Shown: positions 54,206 to 62,213 of the stretch, in pieces
How the letters are laid out: each line of letters opens with the position of its first letter
Numbering within the stretch: the first letter of the stretch is position 1
Source: Candidatus Acidiferrales bacterium
GTDB lineage: Bacteria > Bacteroidota > Ignavibacteria > Kryptoniales > JAKASW01
Assembly: GCA_035515795.1 (NCBI GenBank)
Contig: DATJAY010000012.1
Span: forward strand, 261,756-325,755
Reading direction: 5' to 3'
DNA length: 64,000 nt
Made by a program: the position numbers and the translations under genes
The notes under the pieces: model-generated
The model's input: only the letters and a program-made list of their open reading frames with translations
The model's database searches: none
Told to the model about the DNA's origin: nothing

Positions 54206-54559
54206 CTAACTGGTTTCCCCTTCGCCACACTGGACGAACATACCCCCGTCTGCGAGTGAGGATACTATGTCGTTGGCGAGCGATCCGATCCTCCACTTTT
54301 CGACCTCATCTAATTGAACCGTCTCGACCGTCTCATTCTCATTTAGAATGTTGACGCAGTCTGTGAGAAGCCCTTCTGCGATGAGTGTGAAATCATTTTC
54401 TTCCCGGCGGGCGATCATGGAATAGAGCGTGAAACCGACGTCTTCATTTTCGCAAAAAGTGGCTTCGATGTCCCTTTCGTTATATGCCCGGAAGGTTACT
54501 CGGTATTCGCCGTCTCCAATCATGACGATACTTTGAACAATTCCCCGGTAGTTTTCCAT
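54206..54559 (-). CDS. Small hypothetical protein
   Basis: A 117-residue soluble protein with an acidic composition (ERDIEATFCENEDVGFTLYSM, then NILNENETVETVQLDEVEKW). I do not recognise a family; the first 60 residues may form a small beta-barrel (RGIVQSIVMIGDGEYRVTFRAYN). No signal peptide. It stands alone on the minus strand. Confidence 0.55.
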   Translation of the reverse strand: MENYRGIVQSIVMIGDGEYRVTFRAYNERDIEATFCENEDVGFTLYSMIARREENDFTLIAEGLLTDCVNILNENETVETVQLDEVEKWRIGSLANDIVSSLADGGMFVQCGEGETS

Positions 54560-54886
54560 TTGCTTATCCCTTCAGTTGTTCATCACTAAAAGTCTTAAGC
54601 CGGTAGAATCAAACCGGCGGCACCTGTTAGATAAGGAGCCCGGTCCTGCGGCCGGCGGTTCGTGATGCTCCAATAAAGACCCGGCAATCTTATTTCGGAA
54701 GAACCATGACATATCTTTAGGCATTCCGCCCCGGCCAATCCCTGCTCCTTGTCGGACAAAACAGATTACGTCGACCAAGAAGCCATTGAAAAGGGAAGGG
54801 AAATTACGTTACCTTGAGTTTTAACTGTTCTAAATCTCACCGCCGAATTAGAACGTGCATAATCACAAAGAAATCAGGAGAAAACT
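54560..54886 (+). other. Divergent intergenic region
   Basis: 327 bp between a minus-strand small gene and the HbpS-like gene. A GC-rich part contains a 6-bp hairpin (GCCGGT/ACCGGC around 54599-54618) with no obvious role. The AGGAG before 54887 serves the HbpS-like gene. No promoter match I would defend. Confidence 0.45.
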
Positions 54887-55333
54887 ATGTCGCAAGAGAA
54901 ATTACAGACTGCAATTGGCAAAATCATAAATGAGATATCGGGGTTCATTCCAGAGTATATGAGTAATCCATCGGATAAATCTATCTCCAATGGAAATGTT
55001 GCCGTATGTGTCATTGACAAGGATGGAAATGTCTGCGGAAGGATGTTCGGGCCCGACAAGAATAGGTCGAGACAATCATTTAAGATTGCATGGACAAAAG
55101 CAAGTCAGGTTTGGATCACCGGAATGAGGACGGGGGAATACGAAAGGAAAGTGTTTAATGGAGAGGTTGACGAATATAAATTTGGGATCCAGAGACCGGA
55201 TTTCATCGGATGGGATGGCGGACAACCCATCACATTGAAGGACGGGACAAATCTCTCGGTGGGTTTCAGCGGATTTCGTGGCGCGAGCGATCTTGAGATT
55301 GTGCAGAAATCTGTCGCGAAGACAAAGTTGTAA
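54887..55333 (+). CDS. GlcG/HbpS-like heme-binding-fold protein
   Basis: A 148-residue protein of the HbpS/GlcG (PF03928-like) fold. The pattern is GNVAVCVIDKDGNVCGRMFGPDKN, then SFKIAWTKASQVWITGMRT and a later KDGTNLSVGFSGFRGASDLEIVQKS. Typical members read VVDxxGxLxAxxRMDGA and GAVGVSGxxxxxDxxVAxAG, and this one is divergent, with shifted spacing and SGFRGASDLEI in place of the usual GAVGVSG. It has no signal peptide. A sensor or heme-binding role is inferred from the fold and not shown. AGGAG precedes ATG 54887. Confidence 0.7.
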   Translation: MSQEKLQTAIGKIINEISGFIPEYMSNPSDKSISNGNVAVCVIDKDGNVCGRMFGPDKNRSRQSFKIAWTKASQVWITGMRTGEYERKVFNGEVDEYKFGIQRPDFIGWDGGQPITLKDGTNLSVGFSGFRGASDLEIVQKSVAKTKL

Positions 55334-55479
55334 AGAAGACATAAATGCTCGTTCAGAGTATAGTGATCCGCATAGTTTGTTCTCAAGTCGATCCCGTAAT
55401 GCAATGACAATTGAATTTTTCCAACGTCTTTGTTGTTTTGAAGATGGAAGCTTTAATGGTTTCAAGAAAAGGAGAGAAA

Positions 55480-55899
55480 ATGTCTGATCAAAAATTGAGT
55501 ATGGATGAAAAGATTGCAAAGGATGATAAAGAATGGAAGGAAGATCTGTCCCCTGAGGTGTACCACATTACGCGCGAAAAGGGAACCGAGCGAGCGTTCA
55601 CCGGCAAGTATTGGGACTTTCATGGAAAGGGAATGTATAACTGCGCCTGCTGCGAAAACGAACTTTTCGATTCTGAGACTAAGTTCGATTCGGGATCCGG
55701 CTGGCCGAGCTTCTACAGACCCATCTCAGGTGAAATGATCGAAGAAGAGAAGGACATGAGCTTCGGAATGATCAGGACGGAAGTCAAGTGCGGTAAGTGC
55801 GGTGCACATCTTGGCCATGTTTTTGAGGACGGCCCGAAACCGACAGGACTTCGTTATTGTATTAATTCCGCTTCATTAAAATTTAAAGAGAGTGCCTAA
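55480..55899 (+). CDS. msrB: Peptide-methionine (R)-S-oxide reductase
   Basis: MsrB reduces the R form of oxidised methionine in proteins. The 139-residue product shows [49 protein letters not shown] and [14 protein letters not shown], where Cys in RYCINS is catalytic and the two CxxC pairs bind structural zinc. ATG 55480 is chosen because GGAGAG lies just upstream; a longer frame from 55411 has no signal. No MsrA lies nearby. Cytosolic. Confidence 0.95.
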   Translation: MSDQKLSMDEKIAKDDKEWKEDLSPEVYHITREKGTERAFTGKYWDFHGKGMYNCACCENELFDSETKFDSGSGWPSFYRPISGEMIEEEKDMSFGMIRTEVKCGKCGAHLGHVFEDGPKPTGLRYCINSASLKFKESA

Positions 55900-55940
55900 T
55901 CACTGAGAGGTGATAACCGAACGCTGACAGTTGAGAGTGG

Positions 55941-57179
55941 TCAGGATTTCTCCACTCTCGACCCGTAGCCGGTTCTTGCGATGAATACTGTCCCGTTTTC
56001 GTACCCCCTTCTTTTGTACTCGAAGGCGATTTTTTTTGTCAATTCATCTTCATTTCTCGAATCTACAAGACAGATCGCGCTTCCGCCGAAGCCCGCGCCG
56101 GTCATCCTTGACCCGTAAACCCCTTCAAGCGGCTCGGCTATGTCCACGAAGGCGTTTAATTCCGGTCCGCTGACTTGAAAGTTGTTGCAAAGACTCATAT
56201 GCGATTCCAGCATCATGTCTCCGACAAATTCCTTGTCGCCATTTGTCAGCGCAGCACCAGTTTTTACTGCCCTGTCATTCTCACTCACAACATGGAGTGC
56301 CCGCAGGTACAGGGTCCGATCCACTTCACCGTCGACATTCTTCAGCTCGTCGATTGTAACATCTCTAAGCGATGTGATACTTCTATCGAGGACCTTCGAC
56401 AACTCAGCAACTGCTTCCTGGCATTGTTGCCGCCGCTTATTATATTCCGTTGTGGCGAGTGCCCTCTTCACGCCTGTCACACAAACGAGTATTGAGCAGT
56501 CTTCCGGCATGGTAATATACTGGTGTTCAAGCGTTTTCGTGTCGATCAGAAGGGCCGACCCCTCACGCGCGAATTTTGCAACAAACGGATCCATGATCCC
56601 CGATTGAACCCCGACAAATTCATTTTCAATTCGCTGGGCAAGAACGGCCACGTCTATGTCCTTCAGAACAATTCCGGATAGATAGGCGATTGCTTCTATT
56701 ACCGAAACGACATAGGCAGCTGAGGAGCTGAGCCCGCTACCGCGGGGAACTGTGCTTCCGACCGCGAAATTTATTCCTTCAACTGGTCTTTCCGCGTTGA
56801 GTATCGTGCAGGCGCCCTTGATATAGTTTACCCAGAAGTTCGTTTGTTCGAATTTTCCAGACAAGATTTCAAAAGAGGTTTTCTTGCCGAGCTCTTTTGA
56901 GAAAGCGATGAAAAGATTTCCGTTGCGTTTTCCCGCCGCAGTGTACGTCCGGCGATCAATAGCGATCGGCAGCACGTAGCCTTCGTTATAGTCAGTGTGT
57001 TCACCCATTAGGTTTATTCGGCCAGGAGCACTTGTGACGACATCAGGCATCTTACCGAATTCCTCGCGATAAAGTCTGACTAAGTCCTTCTTGATGTCGC
57101 CTTCCAAGACCACCTCTTCCTTTGAATTAACGGCGGGTCGCTGGTGATGTCTGACTCTCAACTTAGAGTGATCGCTCAA
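55941..57179 (-). CDS. galK: Galactokinase
   Basis: Phosphorylates galactose in the Leloir pathway; a GHMP-family kinase. It shows SAPGRINLMGEHTDYNEGYVLPIAI (motif 1), GSTVPRGSGLSSSAAYVVSVIEAI (motif 2, complete) and GSRMTGAGFGGSAICLV (motif 3). Length is about 412 residues from TTG 57179, which has AAGGA upstream; later starts (GTG 57113, TTG 57107) are also possible and would be closer to normal size. It has no gal operon neighbours, unlike the sugar-nucleotide genes at 36-40 kb. Confidence 0.92.
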   Translation of the reverse strand: MSDHSKLRVRHHQRPAVNSKEEVVLEGDIKKDLVRLYREEFGKMPDVVTSAPGRINLMGEHTDYNEGYVLPIAIDRRTYTAAGKRNGNLFIAFSKELGKKTSFEILSGKFEQTNFWVNYIKGACTILNAERPVEGINFAVGSTVPRGSGLSSSAAYVVSVIEAIAYLSGIVLKDIDVAVLAQRIENEFVGVQSGIMDPFVAKFAREGSALLIDTKTLEHQYITMPEDCSILVCVTGVKRALATTEYNKRRQQCQEAVAELSKVLDRSITSLRDVTIDELKNVDGEVDRTLYLRALHVVSENDRAVKTGAALTNGDKEFVGDMMLESHMSLCNNFQVSGPELNAFVDIAEPLEGVYGSRMTGAGFGGSAICLVDSRNEDELTKKIAFEYKRRGYENGTVFIARTGYGSRVEKS

Positions 57180-57265
57180 ATCGATTAGTTCCTTCTGACT
57201 TGCAATTTACAGATCCGTCCCTCCTGCCTTGCTAGGCCCTCTCCGGTGGACACTCTTAGAAGATA

Positions 57266-58462
57266 CTACGTCTCTGTCTCAATAGCCTCCTCAACTCTTA
57301 CAAATCGATCTTTCTTAAATTTAACAACTGCTGCAACATTTTCAAGTGAACCAATAAGATTTGTCCCGTGAATGTGTCGAACCTTCGCATCCTGGCGTGC
57401 CGCCTCCTCGACAATATGATAAACCACGTCAGGGACCTCGACGAGTTCCTCCCCGCAAGAAACGCACATTCCGATTTGTTCCAAGGGCATTTCAGAGAAG
57501 TGCGGCATTCCGCATCCCGGACACACAGTGCCAGGTTTCGAAAAGTCATTGGCGACGACCACTTCTTGAAGGCTGTAACTTTGGGCGGCTTCTATGACCC
57601 CCTTTAAACCTTTTACAGCGTAACCTGTTCTCTCAAGCTCTGTCATTATCTTACGCAGCAATTTGTTCTCTTCTTTTAGATCGAATTCACTCTCAATGGT
57701 TATTGCTTTTGAAAGAACCTCCTCCTCTTTAGCATGAATATCGACGTCTGAAATACCGATTATGTTTTCACGAAGTCTCGGATGCAGAAGCCGCGCGAGA
57801 TGATCACCCAGTGGCTTCCTTGCACCGATAATCAGCTTATCAAAGTGATGCATGAAAAAATGAGTTTTCAATAGTTCTGCCACGAATGATAGATGAAGGT
57901 GAGTTGCTCCCTCTTTTTTTTGAGCCAATCTCTTCTCGCGTTTCATGAAAGTCTCGAGTAATGGTTTCTTAGGATTTTTCGCCTCGGTTGAGAAATCAAG
58001 ATGCTCGAGAATTTCGCCGATGTAAATTTCAAAGAGCCTCGTGTGTCTTGAATCAGTTAGAACCACCCCGATCCGAAAATGCTCTTCAAGCAGGGCGAGA
58101 AGAGGGCGTACATAGAAACTTGTATCGATCACCAATCTTGATTTCACCGGCATCGGTAGCCAATACATCCGATAAAATTTCTCTCTGGAATTAGCGAAGA
58201 TTGCTGCAGATTTATACTTCATGGCCGAACTGCCCAGCGAGATGGATTTACGAATCTGCTCGAGATTTTCCTCGGCGGCCTGTAGATATTTTCGATTGAT
58301 GTTGAGACTATTAAGTTCTTTGCGTGCATTCTTTATGAGATCCTTGGTTTCAATATCACGCATGTCCCTGTTGTGCAAGTCCGTATTTAAATACAAGGAA
58401 ACAGCAACCCCGTCTTCGGCAGCATAGTTCAACAAAGCTTTCACTTCGTCGTGAGTAATCAT
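57266..58462 (-). CDS. Bacterial archaeo-eukaryotic-type release factor (baeRF) family protein
   Basis: A 398-residue cytosolic protein. ATG 58462 is chosen because GAGGGAGG lies five bases upstream; the longer frame beginning at 58699 adds residues with no homology. The pattern (AAEDGVAVSLYLNTDLHNRD, VVLTDSRHTRLFEIYIGEI, THLHLSFVAELLKTHFFMHHFDKLIIGARKPLGDHLARLL) and a C-terminal zinc ribbon (VCPGCGMPH, MCVSCGEEL) match the bacterial eRF1-like group, which resembles the archaeal/eukaryotic release factor eRF1 and Pelota. No GGQ motif is visible. A role in ribosome rescue has been suggested for the group; here it is unproven. Confidence 0.72.
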   Translation of the reverse strand: MITHDEVKALLNYAAEDGVAVSLYLNTDLHNRDMRDIETKDLIKNARKELNSLNINRKYLQAAEENLEQIRKSISLGSSAMKYKSAAIFANSREKFYRMYWLPMPVKSRLVIDTSFYVRPLLALLEEHFRIGVVLTDSRHTRLFEIYIGEILEHLDFSTEAKNPKKPLLETFMKREKRLAQKKEGATHLHLSFVAELLKTHFFMHHFDKLIIGARKPLGDHLARLLHPRLRENIIGISDVDIHAKEEEVLSKAITIESEFDLKEENKLLRKIMTELERTGYAVKGLKGVIEAAQSYSLQEVVVANDFSKPGTVCPGCGMPHFSEMPLEQIGMCVSCGEELVEVPDVVYHIVEEAARQDAKVRHIHGTNLIGSLENVAAVVKFKKDRFVRVEEAIETET

Positions 58463-58779
58463 ACCATCCTCCCTCGATAGTCTTGTTCCAATGTAAGATG
58501 GGGTTAAGCTAAAGTCAAGAAAAACTATCTGCGGGTCATTCGAGGGACGTGCATTGATTGATCCCTCCGTGGCGGATGGATCGATTTGATGATAACCCGT
58601 TTGAAGGAAGCTCACGATCACGTAGGCGCCGGCCATCAGAAGTTGGGTGCCGAAAGTCTTTCTGTCTTGCAAAGTCGAAACTTGTCTTGCATTTTGCACG
58701 CCGAAATCTGCGAGGCTCCTCGGATGTATAGTTAGCGTGATTCAATTTAAGCGTAAATTGGCATTTTTGTTGCGCGATC
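58463..58779 (+). other. Divergent intergenic region upstream of the receiver gene
   Basis: 317 bp between the eRF1-like gene (minus) and the receiver gene (plus). It contains a 6-bp inverted repeat (GAGGGA 58542-58547, TCCCTC 58562-58567) with a 14-base loop. No other supported feature; short frames are shadows. Confidence 0.45.
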
Positions 58780-59253
58780 ATGAATTTCTCTCGCGGCATT
58801 GTAGTTGTGTATTTGCTTAACGTGAGCGCATCGAAAAAAACGAAATCACAGATTGCTTGGAAGATTTTGATTGCGGTGCAAGACCTCAGGATGGCTGATC
58901 TGATTCATGAATATCTTTTGAGAAGCGGTCACAAAGCCATTTGTGAATCGAACCTTGATACCGTTCTTCAGACATTGAGCGGTGCGCACATTAATCTTTT
59001 GATTGTTGATGGAGAAATGCCTGAGAAAGTGTTGAGAAATTTTGTGGAAGCAGTTGCCCGAGTGAAACCTGGATTGCCGGTAATTGCTGTGGGAATGTCC
59101 GAGCATGAGACACAGAGCAGGACGCTCTCTGCCTTTGTGAGTGCTTTTATTGAGAAACCATTTAGTATCGCTGATATTTCAAACACCATTAAAGAAGTAC
59201 AGGCGCAGTTCCCTGTGGGTTCGTTCGGGAATGCGTCCCTAAAACTAAACTAA
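58780..59253 (+). CDS. Degenerate response-regulator receiver domain protein
   Basis: A 157-residue single-domain receiver-like protein. It keeps the phosphoacceptor region LLIVDGEMPEK and the FIEKPFSIADI lysine region. The usual acidic pair is missing: the first strand reads KILIAVQDLRMADLI, where active receivers have VDD. The strand-4 Thr/Ser is Gly (VIAVGMSE). It may therefore work as a phosphorylation-independent binding module. The start is unsettled: ATG 58780 or GTG 58822. It lies 12 bp before a STAS protein, which suggests a shared regulatory circuit. Confidence 0.78.
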   Translation: MNFSRGIVVVYLLNVSASKKTKSQIAWKILIAVQDLRMADLIHEYLLRSGHKAICESNLDTVLQTLSGAHINLLIVDGEMPEKVLRNFVEAVARVKPGLPVIAVGMSEHETQSRTLSAFVSAFIEKPFSIADISNTIKEVQAQFPVGSFGNASLKLN

Positions 59254-59265
59254 AACGAGGGCAAG

Positions 59266-59622
59266 ATGGCATTAAAGGTATCGAAACTGGCTGACGGCGA
59301 AGTTGCCGTAGTCGAACCCAAAGGGGAACTTATAGGCGGAGACGAGACGGATGAGCTTCGTTCCGAGATCGCAAAATTATCTGCTGAGGGTAATAAGAAA
59401 CTTGTAGTCGATCTCGGCAAAACAACTTATCTAAACAGCACCGCTATCGGCGTTTTGATCTGGGCGCACACCCACTATGCGAAGACCGGCGGTGAAGTGA
59501 AATTGGCTAGCTTAAACAAAAATATAAAAAACATTTTCGTAGTAACGAAATTAACGATGGTCTTCGATGTCCGCGACACGCAGATCGATGCCGTCGCGAG
59601 CTTTTCGAAAGGCAAGAAATAG
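59266..59622 (+). CDS. STAS-domain protein (anti-sigma factor antagonist-like)
   Basis: A 118-residue STAS domain protein: VAVVEPKGELIGGDETDELRSEI, then KLVVDLGKTTYLNSTAIGVLIWAHTHY, with the phosphorylatable serine in NSTAIG, and a third strand VKLASLNKNIKNIFVVTKL. It lies 12 bp after the degenerate receiver and 54 bp before exbB. Adjacent placement of receiver and STAS suggests a partner-switching pair, but no kinase or phosphatase is nearby. Whether it regulates the TonB operon is inference only. Confidence 0.87.
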   Translation: MALKVSKLADGEVAVVEPKGELIGGDETDELRSEIAKLSAEGNKKLVVDLGKTTYLNSTAIGVLIWAHTHYAKTGGEVKLASLNKNIKNIFVVTKLTMVFDVRDTQIDAVASFSKGKK

Positions 59623-59676
59623 TCTTATGGTAAACTCATTCTTAAACAAAAACCTTCAAAAGGAGGCTTAACTGAA

Positions 59677-60405
59677 ATGAAACAAGGATTATTCGCAACT
59701 ATCCTCATCATCGTTGCATTTGTGGTTGCTTGGGCAATTTTCACGTACACATTGCCGGACTACATACGAGCTGGCGGTCCGCTTGTGGTGCTTTTGATCA
59801 TGCTTACGATCATGGTGTTCACATATATCTTCGAGCGTATCTTCTCATTGAGAAAAGCACAAGGAAGGGGAGCGCTCACGAACTTTCTCAAAGCTGTGGA
59901 AGACCATTTGAACCACGGCGACATCCGATCCGCTATCGAGATTTGCAACAAGCAGCGCGGATCAATGGCTAATGTCATTCGCAACGGACTGGAGAGATAC
60001 CAGGAGCTTCTAAAGGATAGCCATGTCTCTGCGGAAAAATATATGACGGAAGTTCAGCGGGCTATCGAAGAAGCGACAATGCTTGAAACTCCACTTCTCG
60101 AAAAGAACCTTATCGTGCTTTCGACCATTTCATCGATCGCGACCATGGTCGGTCTTCTCGGAACAGTCATCGGGATGATTCGCGCATTCCGCGCGCTCGC
60201 CCATACCGGGGCCCCTGACGCAATCCAGCTTTCGGTCGGTATTTCTGAAGCTCTGATCAATACAGCCGGCGGACTCATAGCAGCTATCACGGGAATTGTC
60301 GCCTACAATTTCTTTGTTAATAAGGTGGATAGCTTTACTTATATGATCGACGAAGCGACTTCGAGCATTATCGCTATTTTGAACTCACGTAAGTTTGACA
60401 AATAG
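59677..60405 (+). CDS. exbB: ExbB/TolQ/MotA-type proton channel subunit
   Basis: Inner-membrane component that uses the proton-motive force to energise TonB. The 242-residue protein has three helices, with the conserved NVIRNGLERYQELL region, EEATMLETPLLEKNLIVLSTISSIATMVGLLGTVIGMIRAFRAL and SEALINTAGGLIAAITGIVAYNFFVNKV. AAGGAGG precedes ATG 59677. It opens the exbB-exbD-exbD-tonB-tonB operon. Distinguishing ExbB from TolQ rests on this neighbourhood. Confidence 0.93.
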   Translation: MKQGLFATILIIVAFVVAWAIFTYTLPDYIRAGGPLVVLLIMLTIMVFTYIFERIFSLRKAQGRGALTNFLKAVEDHLNHGDIRSAIEICNKQRGSMANVIRNGLERYQELLKDSHVSAEKYMTEVQRAIEEATMLETPLLEKNLIVLSTISSIATMVGLLGTVIGMIRAFRALAHTGAPDAIQLSVGISEALINTAGGLIAAITGIVAYNFFVNKVDSFTYMIDEATSSIIAILNSRKFDK

Positions 60406-60428
60406 CATAATCCCTAAGGAGCTACCAA

Positions 60429-60950
60429 ATGCCAAGAATTAAGAAACATCGTCTAGGAATCAGGATCGATATGACGCCGATGGTCGATGTCGCAACACTG
60501 CTGGTGCTGTTCTTCATGTTGACGGCATCGTTCAAGCCGCCTGAGGCTGTGAGCATAACACTCCCAACTTCGGATAAGGGTCCGCCTGTGCCTGGAAGTG
60601 GAGTCATGACGATCTCGGTGGACAAAGGCGGACAAATCTGGATGGGTTTTGATCAACAGCAGATAATGAAACTGCTCTTTGAAAAGGCGTATCCGAATGG
60701 AATCCCTGACAAAGAAGGAAAGTTGATTCCTGTTTGGCTCATGCCGGCCGTGCCCGTACAGGAAAAGGATTTAGCTAGCCTTGTCGTTGAAGCTCGTCTT
60801 CAAAATATTAGATTGATAACGGTGATCAAGGCAGATAAAGACACCGATTACGGACCGGTGATGGACGTGATGAACGATCTTCAGAAAGCGCAGGTTACAA
60901 GATTCAATCTGCAGACCGAGCTAAAAGAAAGCGGAGGGCAAAATGGCTGA
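60429..60950 (+). CDS. exbD: ExbD/TolR family protein, copy 1
   Basis: Partner of ExbB. The 173-residue protein has a cytosolic start, HRLGIRIDMTPMVDVATLLVLFFMLTASFKPPEAV, where the Asp residues near and in the helix are the conserved proton-path residues, and a periplasmic domain (ISVDKGGQIWMGF, RLITVIKADKDTDYGPVMDVMNDLQKA). AAGGAG precedes ATG 60429. Its stop overlaps the second exbD by eight bases. Two exbD genes in tandem are common in this lineage. Confidence 0.93.
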   Translation: MPRIKKHRLGIRIDMTPMVDVATLLVLFFMLTASFKPPEAVSITLPTSDKGPPVPGSGVMTISVDKGGQIWMGFDQQQIMKLLFEKAYPNGIPDKEGKLIPVWLMPAVPVQEKDLASLVVEARLQNIRLITVIKADKDTDYGPVMDVMNDLQKAQVTRFNLQTELKESGGQNG

Positions 60951-61440
60951 TGTCCAAACTGCCGAGCCTCATGGAAAGAAGAAAGGCAAGCATAAGAAAA
61001 AGAGAAGAGTAGCAGTCCGCATCGACATGACGCCGATGGTCGACGTGATGTTCCTTCTTCTGACATTCTACATGTTGGAGACGGCTTTCAGCCGACCGCA
61101 AGCCATGGAGATTAACATCCCACCCGGAGACAGTAAAGTCGAAGTCGCTGCTTCGAACTTGATGACAGTTAGGATTATTGCCGACGGATCAATATACTGG
61201 AACATCGGGACAGATGATGCGAAGAAAGTCGAGTGGAAAGATTTCCGTAATCTGATTATCCAAAGCAATAAGGCAAATACTCGACTCATAACTCTGATAA
61301 AGGTCGACCGCAAAGCAAAGTATCAAGACATGGTCAATGTTATTGATGAATTGAACGTTGATAACGTCACGAGATTTAGCTTAGCTCCCATGACTGATGA
61401 TGATAGAAGAGCACTCGCCAAAATTGGCGTGCAAGTTTGA
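60943..61440 (+). CDS. exbD: ExbD/TolR family protein, copy 2
   Basis: Second ExbD, 165 residues, with KKRRVAVRIDMTPMVDVMFLLLTFYMLETAFSRPQAMEINIP and a periplasmic domain ending RLITLIKVDRKAKYQDMVNVIDELNVDNVTRFSL. The basic start (HGKKKGKHKKKRR) is stronger than in copy 1. It begins eight bases inside copy 1, and an AAGGAGG at 61441 directly follows for tonB. The two copies diverge clearly, so this is not a recent duplication; they may form a heteromeric ExbD. Confidence 0.92.
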   Translation: MADVQTAEPHGKKKGKHKKKRRVAVRIDMTPMVDVMFLLLTFYMLETAFSRPQAMEINIPPGDSKVEVAASNLMTVRIIADGSIYWNIGTDDAKKVEWKDFRNLIIQSNKANTRLITLIKVDRKAKYQDMVNVIDELNVDNVTRFSLAPMTDDDRRALAKIGVQV

Positions 61441-61456
61441 AAGGAGGTTGACTAAA

Positions 61457-62212
61457 ATGGCAAAGAAGAAAAAAATCGTGGCACCTGAAGACGAAATGAT
61501 CCAATACGGTGCGCCGATGCTCAAGATGTTGGCGAAGAGGTATACCGGTTGGGGATTGACGCTCGCAATTGCGTTCCACCTTGTTGGGATTGGAGCATAC
61601 TGGGGCCAGGAATGGCTCAGCGAGGACAATGACAACGTACCGACAGTGCGTCTTTTGTCTTACACTGAATTGGGACCGCCTCCTTCGATTACCAACCAGG
61701 AAGCGTTGGCTCAAGTTGCCGTCCAGTCTCAAATGGTCAAGCCGACCGTCGGTGTTCCTGTCCCCGTCCCCGACGCTCAGGTTTCGCCCGAGCAGACTAT
61801 TGCAACCCAGCAGGAATTAAGCAAGATTGCGGGCCCTGTTACTCAGGGAAATACCGGTGGAGATTCAGTCGGAGTTTCCATGGGAGATTTCAAAGTCAGC
61901 GAGGACGAAGGGCCGCCACCTGATTTCGTCCCTGTTGAAAAGCAACCGCAAGTCATAAACCAAGTCACCCCCAAATATCCCGAACTTGCTCAACGAGCAG
62001 GTATCGAAGGGAGAGTTTGGGTAAAGATTTGGGTTGACAAAGATGGAAAGCCGCACAAAGCCATCGTGGTGAAGAGCGATGCTGAGATCTTCAATCAACC
62101 TGCGATGGATGCGGCAATGGCAACGAGGTTCACTCCGGCCATCATGAACAAAGGTCCTGTTGCTGTTTGGGTCGTAATCCCCTATACATTCAAGCTGAAC
62201 CAAGCACACTGA
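61457..62212 (+). CDS. tonB: TonB-like energy transducer, copy 1
   Basis: A 251-residue protein that couples ExbBD to outer-membrane receptors. ATG 61457 is chosen because AAGGAGG lies nine bases upstream; an earlier in-frame ATG at 61397 lies inside exbD. One helix (GLTLAIAFHLVGIGAYWGQEW) is followed by a Pro/Val-rich spacer (VGVPVPVPDAQVSPEQTI) rather than a long Pro-Lys stretch. The TonB C-terminal domain is VTPKYPELAQRAGIEGRVWVKIWVDKDGKPHKA and AMDAAMATRFTPAIMNKGPVAVWV. It lies two bases before copy 2. Confidence 0.93.
   Translation: MAKKKKIVAPEDEMIQYGAPMLKMLAKRYTGWGLTLAIAFHLVGIGAYWGQEWLSEDNDNVPTVRLLSYTELGPPPSITNQEALAQVAVQSQMVKPTVGVPVPVPDAQVSPEQTIATQQELSKIAGPVTQGNTGGDSVGVSMGDFKVSEDEGPPPDFVPVEKQPQVINQVTPKYPELAQRAGIEGRVWVKIWVDKDGKPHKAIVVKSDAEIFNQPAMDAAMATRFTPAIMNKGPVAVWVVIPYTFKLNQAH
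62117..62212 (+). repeat. Direct repeat, tonB copy 1 end
   Basis: The 96 bases encoding the C-terminus of tonB copy 1 are nearly identical to 62841-62936 in copy 2, at a constant offset of 724 bases. The rest of the two genes is much less alike. Confidence 0.8.
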
Positions 62213-62213
62213 A

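Noticed and set aside
58463..58699. N-terminal extension of the eRF1-like protein
   Set aside because: A GAGGGAGG five bases before ATG 58462 gives the natural start; the 79 upstream codons carry no similarity or signal.
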